Part shown: positions 1-8,923 of the stretch, piece by piece
Position numbering within the stretch: position 1 is the first letter of the stretch
Layout of the letters: the number at the start of each line of letters is the position of its first letter
Assembly: GCA_963707575.1 (NCBI GenBank)
Contig: OY970171.1
Coordinates: 744,001 to 808,000, forward strand
Source of the DNA: Gaiellasilicea sp963707575
GTDB taxonomy: Bacteria; Actinomycetota; Thermoleophilia; Gaiellales; Gaiellaceae
Direction of reading: 5' to 3'
DNA length: 64,000 bases
Program-made: the position numbers and the translations under genes
Notes under the pieces: model-generated
Told to the model about the DNA's origin: nothing
Databases searched by the model: none
Seen by the model: the letters and a program-made list of their open reading frames with translations, nothing else

Positions 1-283
1 CCGCCTCGAGCAACGTGTGCACGGCGCACCCCATCGCCGAGTCGAGGAGCGTCAGAGCCACGCCGCCGTGGACGGAGCCAATCGGGTTGTAGTGCTGCTC
101 GCCCGGAACGATCTCGAAGACTGCGCGGCCGGGCTCTGCCTCGACGCCGCGGAAGCCCATCAGGTCCGCGATCGGCGGGGCCGGCAGCTCGCCGGCGAAG
201 ATCGCGCGGACGTAGTCGATGCCGGCCAGCTCGAGCCCGCGCGCCGCCAGCTCCACCGGGCCGATGGCGTCCTCGGTCCCCAC
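1..283 (-). CDS. PaaI-family hotdog thioesterase, 3' part cut by window edge
   Basis: The reading frame runs from a GTG at 283 to the window edge, so the C-terminus is missing. The visible 94 residues contain the hotdog active-site segment HYNPIGSVHGGVALTLLDSA, typical of PaaI/YdiI-like acyl-CoA thioesterases (family knowledge: they hydrolyse aryl or acyl CoA thioesters in the cytoplasm; HGG/D residues are catalytic). It starts 9 bp after the stop of the next thioesterase and shares its plan, so the two look like a tandem duplication read as one operon. Substrate cannot be told from sequence. Confidence 0.8.
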   Translation of the reverse strand, partial: MGTEDAIGPVELAARGLELAGIDYVRAIFAGELPAPPIADLMGFRGVEAEPGRAVFEIVPGEQHYNPIGSVHGGVALTLLDSAMGCAVHTLLEA

Positions 284-292
284 GCTCCGAGC

Positions 293-817
293 CTACGCTG
301 CGAGCGGCAGCTTGTGCTCGTGCGGGAGCACAAGCGCCGTCGAGGCGGCATTGGCGTGCAGCCGGCCGGACCCATCGACGAGCCTCGCCTCGGCGGTCGC
401 CAGACGGGAGCCGGAGTGGACGACGACGCCCTCGGCGCGGAGGGTTCCGCTCGCGAGCGTGACCGGCCGGACGAAGCTCGTGCGCAGCTCCACGGTCGCG
501 AGGCCGAGCTCGGCGGAGAGCAGCGACTGCACGGCCGCGGCCATCGCCGAGTCGAGCACCGTGGTCAGGATGCCGGCGTCGACGGCGCCGAGCCCGTTGT
601 AGTGCTCCTCCCGGGGCTCGTACTCGAAGACGACCCGGCCGGGCATCACGTACGTGCTGCGCAGGCCGACGAGCTGCGCCACGGGCGCGGCCGGGATCAG
701 GCCCGAGGTGACGCGGTGGAGGAACTCGAGCCCGGCGAGCGACCGCGCCTGCGCTGCGGTCTCGACGGGGTCGTTCCAGACGATCAGGCGGTGGCGATCG
801 GGTGCGGCGGCGTCCAT
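293..817 (-). CDS. PaaI-family hotdog thioesterase
   Basis: A 174-residue protein with a single hotdog domain. The segment EHYNGLGAVDAGILTTVLDSA aligns by eye with the HYNPIGSVHGGVALTLLDSA segment of the next gene, but the HGG motif reads DAG here, so catalytic residues differ from the neighbour. The ATG at 817 was chosen because AAGGAG lies 6 nt before it; the frame stays open further upstream but that part crosses the regulatory region of the divergent HxlR gene. It is the first gene of a two-gene thioesterase operon. Role in fatty-acid or aromatic acyl-CoA hydrolysis is inferred from family. Confidence 0.78.
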   Translation of the reverse strand: MDAAAPDRHRLIVWNDPVETAAQARSLAGLEFLHRVTSGLIPAAPVAQLVGLRSTYVMPGRVVFEYEPREEHYNGLGAVDAGILTTVLDSAMAAAVQSLLSAELGLATVELRTSFVRPVTLASGTLRAEGVVVHSGSRLATAEARLVDGSGRLHANAASTALVLPHEHKLPLAA

Positions 818-838
818 CACGCGCTCCTTCAGGGTCGG

Positions 839-895
839 TTGCAACTTGCTACCGACCCTAACGCAGTTGGTTTCATTTTGCAACTCGGCTATGCT
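839..895. promoter_or_regulatory. Divergent control region with TTGCAACT repeats
   Basis: Between the thioesterase start (817, minus) and the HxlR start (903, plus) lie two direct copies of TTGCAACT at 839-846 and 878-885, plus an inverted AGTTG at 865-869. The downstream copy sits just before TATGCT (890-895), a good -10 placed 7 bp before the HxlR ATG. The arrangement suits autoregulation by HxlR together with control of the thioesterases; binding is inferred, the repeats are seen. Confidence 0.5.
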
Positions 896-902
896 GCGCC
901 CC

Positions 903-1370
903 ATGGTCTGGCAGACGTTCGGCCGCGAGAACTGCTCGCTGGAGGCGACCGCGTCGATCATCGGCGACCGCCAGACGCTGCTCGTCCTGCGCGAGAGCTT
1001 CCTGCGGGTGCGCCGGTTCGGCGAGCTGCAGCGAAACACGGGCCTCGCGCGGAACATCCTCGCCGACCGACTGCAGGCACTCGTTGCGAACGGAATCCTC
1101 GAGCGGCGCGAGTACCAAGAGCGGCCGGTGCGGTTCGAGTACCGCCTGACGCAGAAGGGCCTCGACCTCTATCCGATCCTGCTCGGGCTGATGGAGTGGG
1201 GCGCGAGGTACGAGACCGGCAAGGAGGGCACCCTCGTGACCGTGCGCCACAAGACCTGTGGGACCGTCGGGCAGCCCCAGCTCGCCTGCCCCGGCTGCGG
1301 CGAGCACGTGACGGCGCGGGACATGGAAGCGCTGCCCGGCGCGGGAGCCGTGCTCAGGCAGGCCGGCTGA
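903..1370 (+). CDS. HxlR-family winged-helix transcriptional regulator
   Basis: 155 residues. The N-terminal Cys (FGRENCSLE), the helix-turn-helix region FGELQRNTGLARNILADRL and the wing EYQERPVRFEYRLTQKG are characteristic of HxlR/MarR-like repressors, many of which sense electrophiles or oxidants through that Cys. The C-terminal tail carries a second CxxC (LACPGCGEH) that could bind metal, as in a subset of longer HxlR proteins. Start at 903 rather than 891 because TATGCT at 890-895 would be the -10 of a leaderless message. It is divergent to the thioesterase pair and probably regulates it. Confidence 0.85.
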   Translation: MVWQTFGRENCSLEATASIIGDRQTLLVLRESFLRVRRFGELQRNTGLARNILADRLQALVANGILERREYQERPVRFEYRLTQKGLDLYPILLGLMEWGARYETGKEGTLVTVRHKTCGTVGQPQLACPGCGEHVTARDMEALPGAGAVLRQAG

Positions 1371-1379
1371 GACGGACGC

Positions 1380-2654
<1,275 letters not shown>

Positions 2655-2706
2655 GTCTCGTTTTACCTCGGATTCGTGAAAACGGCTACTGGTCTTGAGG
2701 TTGGTG

Positions 2707-3291
2707 TCAGCGGTGCTCGATGACGCGGTCGATGATTCCGTACTCCTGCGACTCCTGCGCGGTGAGGAAGTAGTCGCGCTCCATGTCCTTCGAGACCTTC
2801 TCGATCTCCTGCCCGCTGTGCTGCGCGATGATCTCCTCCAACCGTCTCTTGAGCGCGATCGTCTCACGCGCCGCGATCTCGATGTCCGTCGCCTGCCCCT
2901 GGAAGCCGCCGGACACCTGGTGGATCAGGATCTTGGCGTTCGGCAGCGCGAAGCGCTTCCCTGCCGCGCCGCCTGCCAGGAGCAGCGCCCCCATGCTCAT
3001 CGCGATCCCGACGCACGTCGTCTGCACGTCCGGCTTGATGAACTGCATCGTGTCGTAGATGGCGAGGCCGGCGTACACGGAGCCGCCCGGCGAGTTGATG
3101 TAGATCTGGACGTCCTTGTCCGGATCCTCCGACTCGAGGTGCAGGAGCTGCGCCACGATCAGGTTCGCGATCTGGTCGTCCACGGGCGTGCCGAGGAAGA
3201 TGATCCGCTCGTTCAGCAAGCGGGAGTAGATGTCGAACGAGCGCTCGCCGCGCGACGTCTGCTCGATCACCATCGGGATAAGCGGGCTCAT
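2707..3291 (-). CDS. clpP: ATP-dependent Clp protease proteolytic subunit ClpP
   Basis: 194 residues with the serine peptidase S14 signature: nucleophile Ser99 in GIAMSMGA, His124 in ILIHQ and Asp173 in MERDY. It forms the tetradecameric degradation chamber with ClpX or ClpC. Start at ATG 3291 is supported by AAGGAG 5 nt upstream and by the ATGA overlap with the stop of tig, which implies translational coupling. Many actinobacteria have two clpP genes; only one is seen here. Confidence 0.97.
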   Translation of the reverse strand: MSPLIPMVIEQTSRGERSFDIYSRLLNERIIFLGTPVDDQIANLIVAQLLHLESEDPDKDVQIYINSPGGSVYAGLAIYDTMQFIKPDVQTTCVGIAMSMGALLLAGGAAGKRFALPNAKILIHQVSGGFQGQATDIEIAARETIALKRRLEEIIAQHSGQEIEKVSKDMERDYFLTAQESQEYGIIDRVIEHR

Positions 3292-4667
3292 GCAGGCTCC
3301 TTGGTTCCAGGCGGATCGTTGCCGGGGGTCCACAGTTTCGTTTCCGTGTCGGGCTTTTCCTTGTCGGGGGTCCAGATCGCGTCGCGTGCGGCCGCGACCT
3401 CGACGGGGATCGGCTTGACCTCGGCCACGATCCGGTCGAGCGCGGAGCGCAGGCGAATGTCCTCGCGCACGTCCTCGTGGCGGCCGGCGTGCCAGAGCTC
3501 GTCGATCACGGCCTCGGCGTCCTCGCCCGCCGCTTCTGCCTGCTCCCGCACGAGCGCTTTGACGTCGTCGTCGGAGACCTCGAGCGCGAGCTTGTCCGCC
3601 GCCGCCTCGAGTGCGAGCTCGCGCGCGACCGACTGCGTCGCCTCGCCGCGCATCGCCTCGGTCAGCTGCTCCGGCGTCCGGCCGGAGATCTGGAGATACG
3701 TCTCGGCGGGGATCCCGCGCTGCTCGAGCGAGCGCACGAAGCCGGTCAGGAGCTCACGGGTGCGCGACTCGACGAGCGGCCCGGCCGGATTCACGTTCGA
3801 TTCCCGCACGAGCGTGTCGATCGCGTTGGCGCGGAAGGCGTTTTCGATCTCCACCTCCAGCTGCTCGCGGAGGCGCCCCTCGATGTCGGCGCGCAGGTCG
3901 GCCAGGGTGTCGAACTCGCTCGCCGAGCGCGCGAGCTCGTCGTCGAGCTCGGGCAGCACCTTCTCCTTGATCTCCTTGACCGTGATCTCGACCGCGGCCG
4001 TGGACCCGTCCGCCAGCTCGTAGCCGACCTGCTTCGTCTCGCCCTCCGAGGCTCCGCGCAGCGCCGACTCGATCTCCTCCACGAGCCTGCCGCTGCCGAG
4101 CTCGACCACGGTGTCGCGCTGCTCGCTGCCGTCGGGTGAGACGAGGTCGAGCACGAGCGTGTCGCCGTTCCGCGCGGGGCGCCCCTCGGTGGGGATCAGC
4201 TCCGCCACGGACTCGCGCAGCGCCTCGAGCTCCTGCTCGACGAGCTCGGCCGGCACCTCCGCCTCGGGCCTCGGCACCTCGAGCCCGACCCAGTCCACGA
4301 TCTCGACCTTCGGCTGCACGGGCACCGTCGCGACGAAGTGCCATTCGGCATCGTCGGTGCTCGGCAGCTCGTAGTCGTACTCGGGCTGCGCGATCGGCCG
4401 GATGCGTGCCCGGGCGGCCGCGTTCCAGAACCAGCCGGAGATGTGGCTGTCGACGGCCTCGGCGTAGATCCGCTCCTTGCCGAGCCGCTGGACGAGGATC
4501 GGCGCCGGCACCTTGCCCGGCCGGAAGCCGGGGATCTTGACGGAGCTCGCCAGGTCGGAGGTCGCATGCTCGACGGCGTGGTGCACGTCGTGCGCCGGAA
4601 CGTCCACCGTGAGGCGAACGCGATCCTCGCCGAGCTCTTCGATGCGTGTCGCCACCAGGCCATTCAA
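3288..4667 (-). CDS. tig: Trigger factor, ribosome-associated chaperone
   Basis: About 459 residues: N-terminal ribosome-binding domain with the signature GFRPGKVP near residue 50, a central FKBP-like prolyl isomerase domain (about 160-250) and the long helical C-terminal arm domain. It binds near the exit tunnel and folds nascent chains. The start is not clear: a TTG at 4667 gives the listed coordinates, a GTG at 4655 would give MATRIEELG, closer to usual N-termini; neither has a strong ribosome binding site. The tail holds two WTP motifs in a Pro/Lys-rich extension not needed for the fold. First gene of tig-clpP-clpX. Confidence 0.93.
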   Translation of the reverse strand: MNGLVATRIEELGEDRVRLTVDVPAHDVHHAVEHATSDLASSVKIPGFRPGKVPAPILVQRLGKERIYAEAVDSHISGWFWNAAARARIRPIAQPEYDYELPSTDDAEWHFVATVPVQPKVEIVDWVGLEVPRPEAEVPAELVEQELEALRESVAELIPTEGRPARNGDTLVLDLVSPDGSEQRDTVVELGSGRLVEEIESALRGASEGETKQVGYELADGSTAAVEITVKEIKEKVLPELDDELARSASEFDTLADLRADIEGRLREQLEVEIENAFRANAIDTLVRESNVNPAGPLVESRTRELLTGFVRSLEQRGIPAETYLQISGRTPEQLTEAMRGEATQSVARELALEAAADKLALEVSDDDVKALVREQAEAAGEDAEAVIDELWHAGRHEDVREDIRLRSALDRIVAEVKPIPVEVAAARDAIWTPDKEKPDTETKLWTPGNDPPGTKEPA

Positions 4668-4717
4668 GCAGAGGTCTGTCGAGCCGGGCCGCAGGCCGGC
4701 GCTCTAGGCTTGGCGGG

Positions 4718-5308
4718 ATGCGGCTGTTCGTTCTCGTCCGTCACGGCCAGTCGACGCTGAACCTGACGCGGCAGGTGAACGGCGATCCCGGGATCACGGT
4801 GCCGCTGACCGAACAGGGTCGCGCCGAGGCCGCCGCGCTCGGACAGCAGGTGGCCGGTGTCTCGCTCGACCTCTGCGTGCACACGCGCTTCGGGCGCACA
4901 CTCGAGACGGCCGAGGTCGCGCTCGGGGGTCGGTCGGTGCCGTTCGAGGTCGAACCGCTGCTCGACGACATCGACATCGGCGAGCTCGAGGGCCGGACGG
5001 TGGACGACTACCGCACCTGGAAGGCGGCGCACACGCGGGCCGATGCCTTCCCGGGCGGCGAGAGCCTCGACGAGGCTGCGCGCCGCTACGCGCGAGCCTT
5101 CGAGCGTCTGCTCGCGCGGTCGGAGGAGCGCATCCTCGTCGTCTGCCACGAGATCCCGATCCGCTACGCGCTGAACGCGGCCGCCGGCTCCGACGAGCTC
5201 GACGGCCCCGCGCACTCCCTCGGCAACTGCGTCCCGTACCTCTTCGACGAAGACGCCCTGCAGCGCGCCGTGGAGGGGATCCGGGATCTGGTCGGCGAGA
5301 TCACGTGA
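4718..5308 (+). CDS. Histidine phosphatase (phosphoglycerate mutase-like)
   Basis: 196 residues with the RHG signature at the N-terminus (VLVRHGQST) and the second catalytic His in VVCHEIP, the pattern of the histidine phosphatase superfamily, branch 1. Members dephosphorylate sugars, cofactors such as alpha-ribazole phosphate, or broad small phosphates; the exact substrate cannot be told. TAGGCT at 4705-4710 stands 7 bp before the ATG, suggesting a leaderless transcript, divergent from tig. Confidence 0.87.
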   Translation: MRLFVLVRHGQSTLNLTRQVNGDPGITVPLTEQGRAEAAALGQQVAGVSLDLCVHTRFGRTLETAEVALGGRSVPFEVEPLLDDIDIGELEGRTVDDYRTWKAAHTRADAFPGGESLDEAARRYARAFERLLARSEERILVVCHEIPIRYALNAAAGSDELDGPAHSLGNCVPYLFDEDALQRAVEGIRDLVGEIT

Positions 5309-5328
5309 GCTCCTGGCCTCCGGCGCGC

Positions 5329-5440
5329 GGCTGAGCGTGCGCGGCCGAAGGGGATAGGCCGTGAGGCCAGACCCGGAGAGCCGCGTGCGCGCAGGCGCGG
5401 GAGGGCGGCGGAGGCCGGCTCTGCCGGCCGGGAGCCGCCC
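5329..5440 (+). repeat. Dispersed structured repeat, family C, copy 1
   Basis: A block of about 70 bp (5329-5399) recurs in reverse orientation near 21791-21868 with only a few differences. It is followed by a hairpin whose stem differs between copies: here GGCCGGC / GCCGGCC with loop TCT at 5413-5429. A short GGGAGCCG follows the hairpin in both copies. It begins 20 bp after the stop of the histidine phosphatase gene, in the same orientation. No coding sense; function unknown. Confidence 0.65.
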
Positions 5441-5456
5441 GTCCGGTGGGCAGGAG

Positions 5457-5540
5457 TGCGGGCGAGAGGATTTGAACCTCCACGACCTCTCGGCCACCGG
5501 GACCTAAACCCGGCGCGTCTGCCAGTTCCGCCACGCCCGC
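5457..5540 (-). tRNA. tRNA-Leu (anticodon UAG)
   Basis: Cloverleaf folds by eye: acceptor GCGGGCG / CGCCCGC, anticodon arm CCGGG-TTTAGGT-CCCGG giving UAG (reads CUA), long variable arm typical of class II tRNA-Leu, T-arm with GGTTCAAATCC, discriminator A. 84 nt, CCA not encoded. Confidence 0.95.
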
Positions 5541-5578
5541 GCGGTTAGAAGGATAGACCGCCCGGGTACGGTCCTCCC

Positions 5579-5785
5579 ATGAGCGATTCCGATCCCTCCT
5601 TCGTCGACCCGGAGTACGTCGAGCCCGAGGTCGCCTCGGGCCCCGAGGAGCGTGAGCGCGAGAGCGCCCACACCGAGAAGACGCGCTACGAGCGGGAGCT
5701 CGAGGCCGAGGAGTCGGCGCGCCACGCCGCGGCGGAGCGCCTGAAGGCCGAAGGCCCGCTCGAGCCCGAGCCCGACGCCGCCTAG
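5579..5785 (+). CDS. Small acidic, charged protein of unknown function
   Basis: 68 residues, very rich in Glu, Asp, Arg and Ala, with the middle (about 20-60) predicted by eye to be one long charged helix; no Cys, no membrane segment. I recognise no family. No clear ribosome binding site; the gene lies between tRNA-Leu and tRNA-Arg, which are on the other strand. Codon use is the same high-GC pattern as neighbours, which favours a real gene, but a chance frame is possible. Confidence 0.5.
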   Translation: MSDSDPSFVDPEYVEPEVASGPEERERESAHTEKTRYERELEAEESARHAAAERLKAEGPLEPEPDAA

Positions 5786-5834
5786 AGCAGGCGCCTCCAA
5801 GCACGCGAACCACCCGGCCGACCAATTGGCAGGT

Positions 5835-5907
5835 GAGGCGGCGAAGCCGCCTCCTTCAGGGATCTTCGCGCGATCGGAATCTGCTTCCGCAGATTCCGAT
5901 CTGCGCC
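5835..5907 (-). repeat. Structured repeat family A, copy next to tRNA-Arg
   Basis: Two perfect hairpins joined by a conserved linker. Hairpin 1 at 5835-5853: arms GAGGCGGC and GCCGCCTC, loop GAA. Linker contains TTCAGGGATCTTCGCGC. Hairpin 2 at 5872-5901: 13-bp arms (GATCGGAATCTGC and its complement), loop TTCC. Read on the minus strand it begins 14 bp after the 3' end of tRNA-Arg(UCG). There is no U-tract, so it is not an ordinary intrinsic terminator. Confidence 0.75.
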
Positions 5908-5915
5908 AACCAGCA

Positions 5916-5987
5916 TGGCCCCGGGAGGAATTGAACCTCCGCGCGCAGGTTCGAAGCCTGCCGCTCTATCCACTGAGCTACGGGGCC
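5916..5987 (-). tRNA. tRNA-Arg (anticodon UCG)
   Basis: 72 nt: acceptor GGCCCCG / CGGGGCC, D-arm GCTC..GAGC, anticodon arm GCAGG-CTTCGAA-CCTGC giving UCG, T-arm GGAGG-TTCAATT-CCTCC, discriminator A. CCA is not encoded. Followed at once by a family A repeat. Confidence 0.95.
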
Positions 5988-6043
5988 GGGCGACGAGGCC
6001 AGTATGCCCCACGTCCCGCCCGGCCCTTGGCCGGCCGGCGCAG

Positions 6044-6108
6044 GCTGAGCATCCGCAGAAGCGGATGCTCAGCGCGCGAAGATCCCTGAAGGGGCCGCTC
6101 CGCGGCCC
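6044..6108 (+). repeat. Structured repeat family A, inverted copy
   Basis: Hairpin 2 at 6044-6073 has 13-bp arms (GCTGAGCATCCGC and complement) with loop AGAA; the conserved linker GCGCGAAGATCCCTGAAG follows; hairpin 1 at 6092-6108 has arms GGGCCGC / GCGGCCC with loop TCC. It is in the opposite orientation to the copy at 5835 and lies just past the stop (6130) of the convergent beta-propeller gene. The stem sequence differs completely from the other copies while pairing is kept. Confidence 0.75.
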
Positions 6109-6129
6109 AGCGGTCCTCGAGTATCGGCG

Positions 6130-7041
6130 CTAGTGCTTCTTCACCTGCACGACGTCGTAGCGCGTGGTCGGCGTCGGCGGAGTGCCGAAGCGAGCGTTCA
6201 CGGCGTACAGCCGATTCCCGTGGTCGTCGATCGTCGTCGGCACGTCGAAGTCCGGATCCGTCAGATAGCCGAGGATCCGCCCCGACGTGAGCCGGCGGTC
6301 GACCGCGATCCGCGCGATCTTGTTGAGGCGATTCTGGACGACGTACAGCCGCCTGCCGTCGAGCAGGAGCCCGTCCCCGTTCGGAACGCTCTCGCCGCCC
6401 AGCTCGATCTCGTCGGTCACACCGGCCCCGTTGACACGGAAGAGCTTGCCCAGGTTGCTCTGCACGACCACGAGCGTCCTGCCGTCCCTGGTGGCGTCGA
6501 TTCCGTTCACGTTGAAGCCGGTCGTGTAGACGAGGTCACCCGTGATCGGAATCGTCTGCACGGCCGACTGTCCGCCGAGGCGTCCGCCCCGTCCGAGCGC
6601 GACACGGTAGAGCACCTGGTTGAGCGAGTCCGTGAACCAGGCCGCGGACCGCGTCACGACGACGTCGTTGATGAACGTCGTGGCGGTCGTGAGCTGGTAG
6701 GTGGCCAGCTCGCGGCCCGACCGGGCCGAGTAGACAAAGGCCTTGCCCGTCGGCCCTCCGGCGACGAACAGCCGCCCGCGGTCGACCTCCACCCCGATCG
6801 CCGCCTTGCCGGTGCCGCCGGGCACGAGGATCGCGCCCTCGCCGCTGCGCAGGTTGCCGCGGTAGACGGCGCCGGTCGGGATCGAGCCGACGTAGAACGT
6901 CTTGCCCGAGATCGCGATTCCCTCGGGCTGGAAACCGTCGGGCAGCCGGATCGTCTCCGGGTACCCCTTCTCCGTCGCCGCCTGCGAGCCGCCGACACCG
7001 GCAACCGCGAGCGCGACGAGAACGACCAGGATGCGTCTCAT
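6130..7041 (-). CDS. Secreted SMP-30/NHL-type beta-propeller protein
   Basis: 303 residues. A signal peptide (MRRILVVLVALAVAGVGGSQA) is followed by a repeat-rich beta-propeller resembling the SMP-30/gluconolactonase superfamily, with blades such as PEGIAISGKTFYVG, FINDVVVTRSAAWFTDS and NGIDATRDGRTLVVV. It is probably exported and may bind or hydrolyse a sugar-like ligand; metal ligands cannot be assigned with confidence. The start has AGAAGGGGG 5 nt upstream. Alone between two tRNA genes on the same strand. Confidence 0.8.
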   Translation of the reverse strand: MRRILVVLVALAVAGVGGSQAATEKGYPETIRLPDGFQPEGIAISGKTFYVGSIPTGAVYRGNLRSGEGAILVPGGTGKAAIGVEVDRGRLFVAGGPTGKAFVYSARSGRELATYQLTTATTFINDVVVTRSAAWFTDSLNQVLYRVALGRGGRLGGQSAVQTIPITGDLVYTTGFNVNGIDATRDGRTLVVVQSNLGKLFRVNGAGVTDEIELGGESVPNGDGLLLDGRRLYVVQNRLNKIARIAVDRRLTSGRILGYLTDPDFDVPTTIDDHGNRLYAVNARFGTPPTPTTRYDVVQVKKH

Positions 7042-7115
7042 CAGAGCCCCCTTCTCCGTTGTTCAAGAGGGGCCTTACCGATTCGCGGCCGCTCCAATCA
7101 CCCGGGCCTCGCGAG

Positions 7116-7189
7116 GGTGGCGGACGGGACTCGAACCCGCGACCACCGGGACCACAACCCGGAGCTCTACCAACTGAGCTACCGCCACC
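7116..7189 (-). tRNA. tRNA-His (anticodon GUG)
   Basis: Acceptor GTGGCGG / CCGCCAC with an encoded extra G at position -1 (7189) facing C73 (7116), the identity mark of tRNA-His. Anticodon arm CCGGG-TTGTGGT-CCCGG gives GUG. CCA is not encoded. Confidence 0.96.
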
Positions 7190-7222
7190 GCGCCCGCCGA
7201 GTGTAGCCGCGCGCCGGCGTTG

Positions 7223-8911
7223 CTAGTGCAGGCGGTCGCCGGTGACGCGGTTGATCTCCTCGAGGGAGGCGATCCCCTCGAGACAGAGGCGCATGCCGTC
7301 CTGCTTCATCGTCTTCATGCCCTGCTGGATGGCGGCGGCGAAGATCTCCTCGGTCGAGGCCTCGATCAGGCTGCGCAGCCGGCCCTGGATCGGCATCACT
7401 TCGTACATCGCGACGCGGCCCTTGTAGCCGGTGTTGCTGCAGCGAGCGCAGCCCGGCGCGCGGTGGAGCACGACGGGACCGGTCGTCTCCACGGCCTGGG
7501 CGAGGAGCTCCAGCTCCTCGGCGGGCGGGGAGTAGGGCTCCCGACAGCTCTCGCAGAGCCGGCGGGCAAGGCGCTGGGCCACGATGCAGTTGACGGAGGC
7601 GGCGAGCAGGCTCGGCTCCACGCCCATGTCCTTCAGCCTCGCGATCGAGCTGGCCGCATTGTGGGTGTGCAGCGACGTGAGCACGAGGTGCCCGGTCATG
7701 CTGGCCTGGATCGCGATGCGGGCCGTCTCCTCGTCGCGGATCTCACCGACGAGCAGCACGTCGGGATCGCTGCGCAGGATCGTGCGCAGGCCGCGGGCGA
7801 AGGTGAGCCCACTGCGCGCGCGCACCTCGATCTGCCCCACGCCGGGAATCTGATATTCGACCGGATCCTCGATCGTCATCAGCGCTCGCCCCGGGTCGTT
7901 CAGGAGCTGGAGCGCGGTGTAGAGCGTTGTCGTCTTGCCGCTGCCCGTGGGCCCGCAGACGATCACGGCGCCGTAGGGCTGGCGGGCGGCGCGCGTGAAA
8001 TCCGCCTCGGCCTCCGCGCTCATGCCCAGGGCGCTCACCGACTGGACTGCGGCGGCACGGTGGAGGACGCGGATGACGACCTGCTCGCCGTGTGTCGTCG
8101 GCAGCACCGCGATCCGCAGGTCGATCGGCGTGCCCCCGAAGCGGACGAGGATGCGGCCGTCCTGCGGGGCGCGTCGCTCCGCGATGTCGAGTGAGCCCAT
8201 GATCTTCAGGCGGCTGATCACGCCGGCCTGGAGCGCCTTCGGGATCGTGGTGATCTCGCGGAGGACGCCGTCGACCCGGGCGCGGACGACGAGGCGGTCC
8301 TCCTCGGGCTCGAAATGGATGTCCGAGGCGCCGTCCTCGATCGCCGCGCTCAGCGCGGAGTTCGCATAACGGACCGCCGGGACGCCCGTCGCAGCCTCCC
8401 AGATCTCCTCGCGCTCAACGGCCTCCTCGATCGGATCCGCCGTCAGCTCGTCGTCGATCTCGACCTCGGTGCGGTACGACCGGCGGATCAGGAAGGCGAG
8501 ATCGTCGGCCTCGACGATCGCAAACCGCACCTGCCCGCCGATCGCGATCCGGATGTCGTCGGCCGCCTGGACGTTCGTCGGATCCGCGATCGCGACGACG
8601 ATCGCGCCGTCGTCGTCGTAGCGGATGGGGGCGGCGAGGTAGCGCTTGGCCAGATGCTCGGGCATCCGCTCGAGCAGCGACGTCTCGACCTCGACGTCGG
8701 CCAGGTCGACGAACTCGAGACCAGCCTGCAGTGCGAGCGCCATGGCGACGTCCGCGCGCGTGACCCAGCCGCGCTCGACGACGATGGCGCCGAAGCGCTC
8801 GCCGGTGCGTGCCTGTTCCTCGAAGGCCTCGCGCAGCTGGTCCGGCGCGAGCAGGCCCTCACTGACGAGGAGCGCGCCGAGACGACGCCAAGGGAGCTGG
8901 ACGGTCGTCAC
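7223..8911 (-). CDS. pilB: Type IV pilus / type II secretion assembly ATPase
   Basis: 562 residues: N-terminal MshEN-type domain (about 10-150, a fold known in relatives to bind c-di-GMP), then the secretion ATPase core with Walker A GPTGSGKTTTLYT, Asp box, Walker B LLVGEIRD, His box and a zinc site made by two CxxC pairs (CESC, CARC). It powers pilus or pseudopilus assembly at the membrane. It starts 12 bp after a frameshifted MshEN-like gene. No PilC, PilT or pilin gene is in the window, so the rest of the machine is elsewhere. The final annotation between pilB and gspE is not decidable from sequence alone. Confidence 0.92.
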   Translation of the reverse strand: MTTVQLPWRRLGALLVSEGLLAPDQLREAFEEQARTGERFGAIVVERGWVTRADVAMALALQAGLEFVDLADVEVETSLLERMPEHLAKRYLAAPIRYDDDGAIVVAIADPTNVQAADDIRIAIGGQVRFAIVEADDLAFLIRRSYRTEVEIDDELTADPIEEAVEREEIWEAATGVPAVRYANSALSAAIEDGASDIHFEPEEDRLVVRARVDGVLREITTIPKALQAGVISRLKIMGSLDIAERRAPQDGRILVRFGGTPIDLRIAVLPTTHGEQVVIRVLHRAAAVQSVSALGMSAEAEADFTRAARQPYGAVIVCGPTGSGKTTTLYTALQLLNDPGRALMTIEDPVEYQIPGVGQIEVRARSGLTFARGLRTILRSDPDVLLVGEIRDEETARIAIQASMTGHLVLTSLHTHNAASSIARLKDMGVEPSLLAASVNCIVAQRLARRLCESCREPYSPPAEELELLAQAVETTGPVVLHRAPGCARCSNTGYKGRVAMYEVMPIQGRLRSLIEASTEEIFAAAIQQGMKTMKQDGMRLCLEGIASLEEINRVTGDRLH

Positions 8912-8923
8912 CGACGCCTCTGC

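Noticed and set aside
5872..5901. Intrinsic terminator for tRNA-Arg
   Set aside because: The hairpin is strong but has no U-tract and belongs to a repeat family with other locations, so a simple terminator call is not supported.
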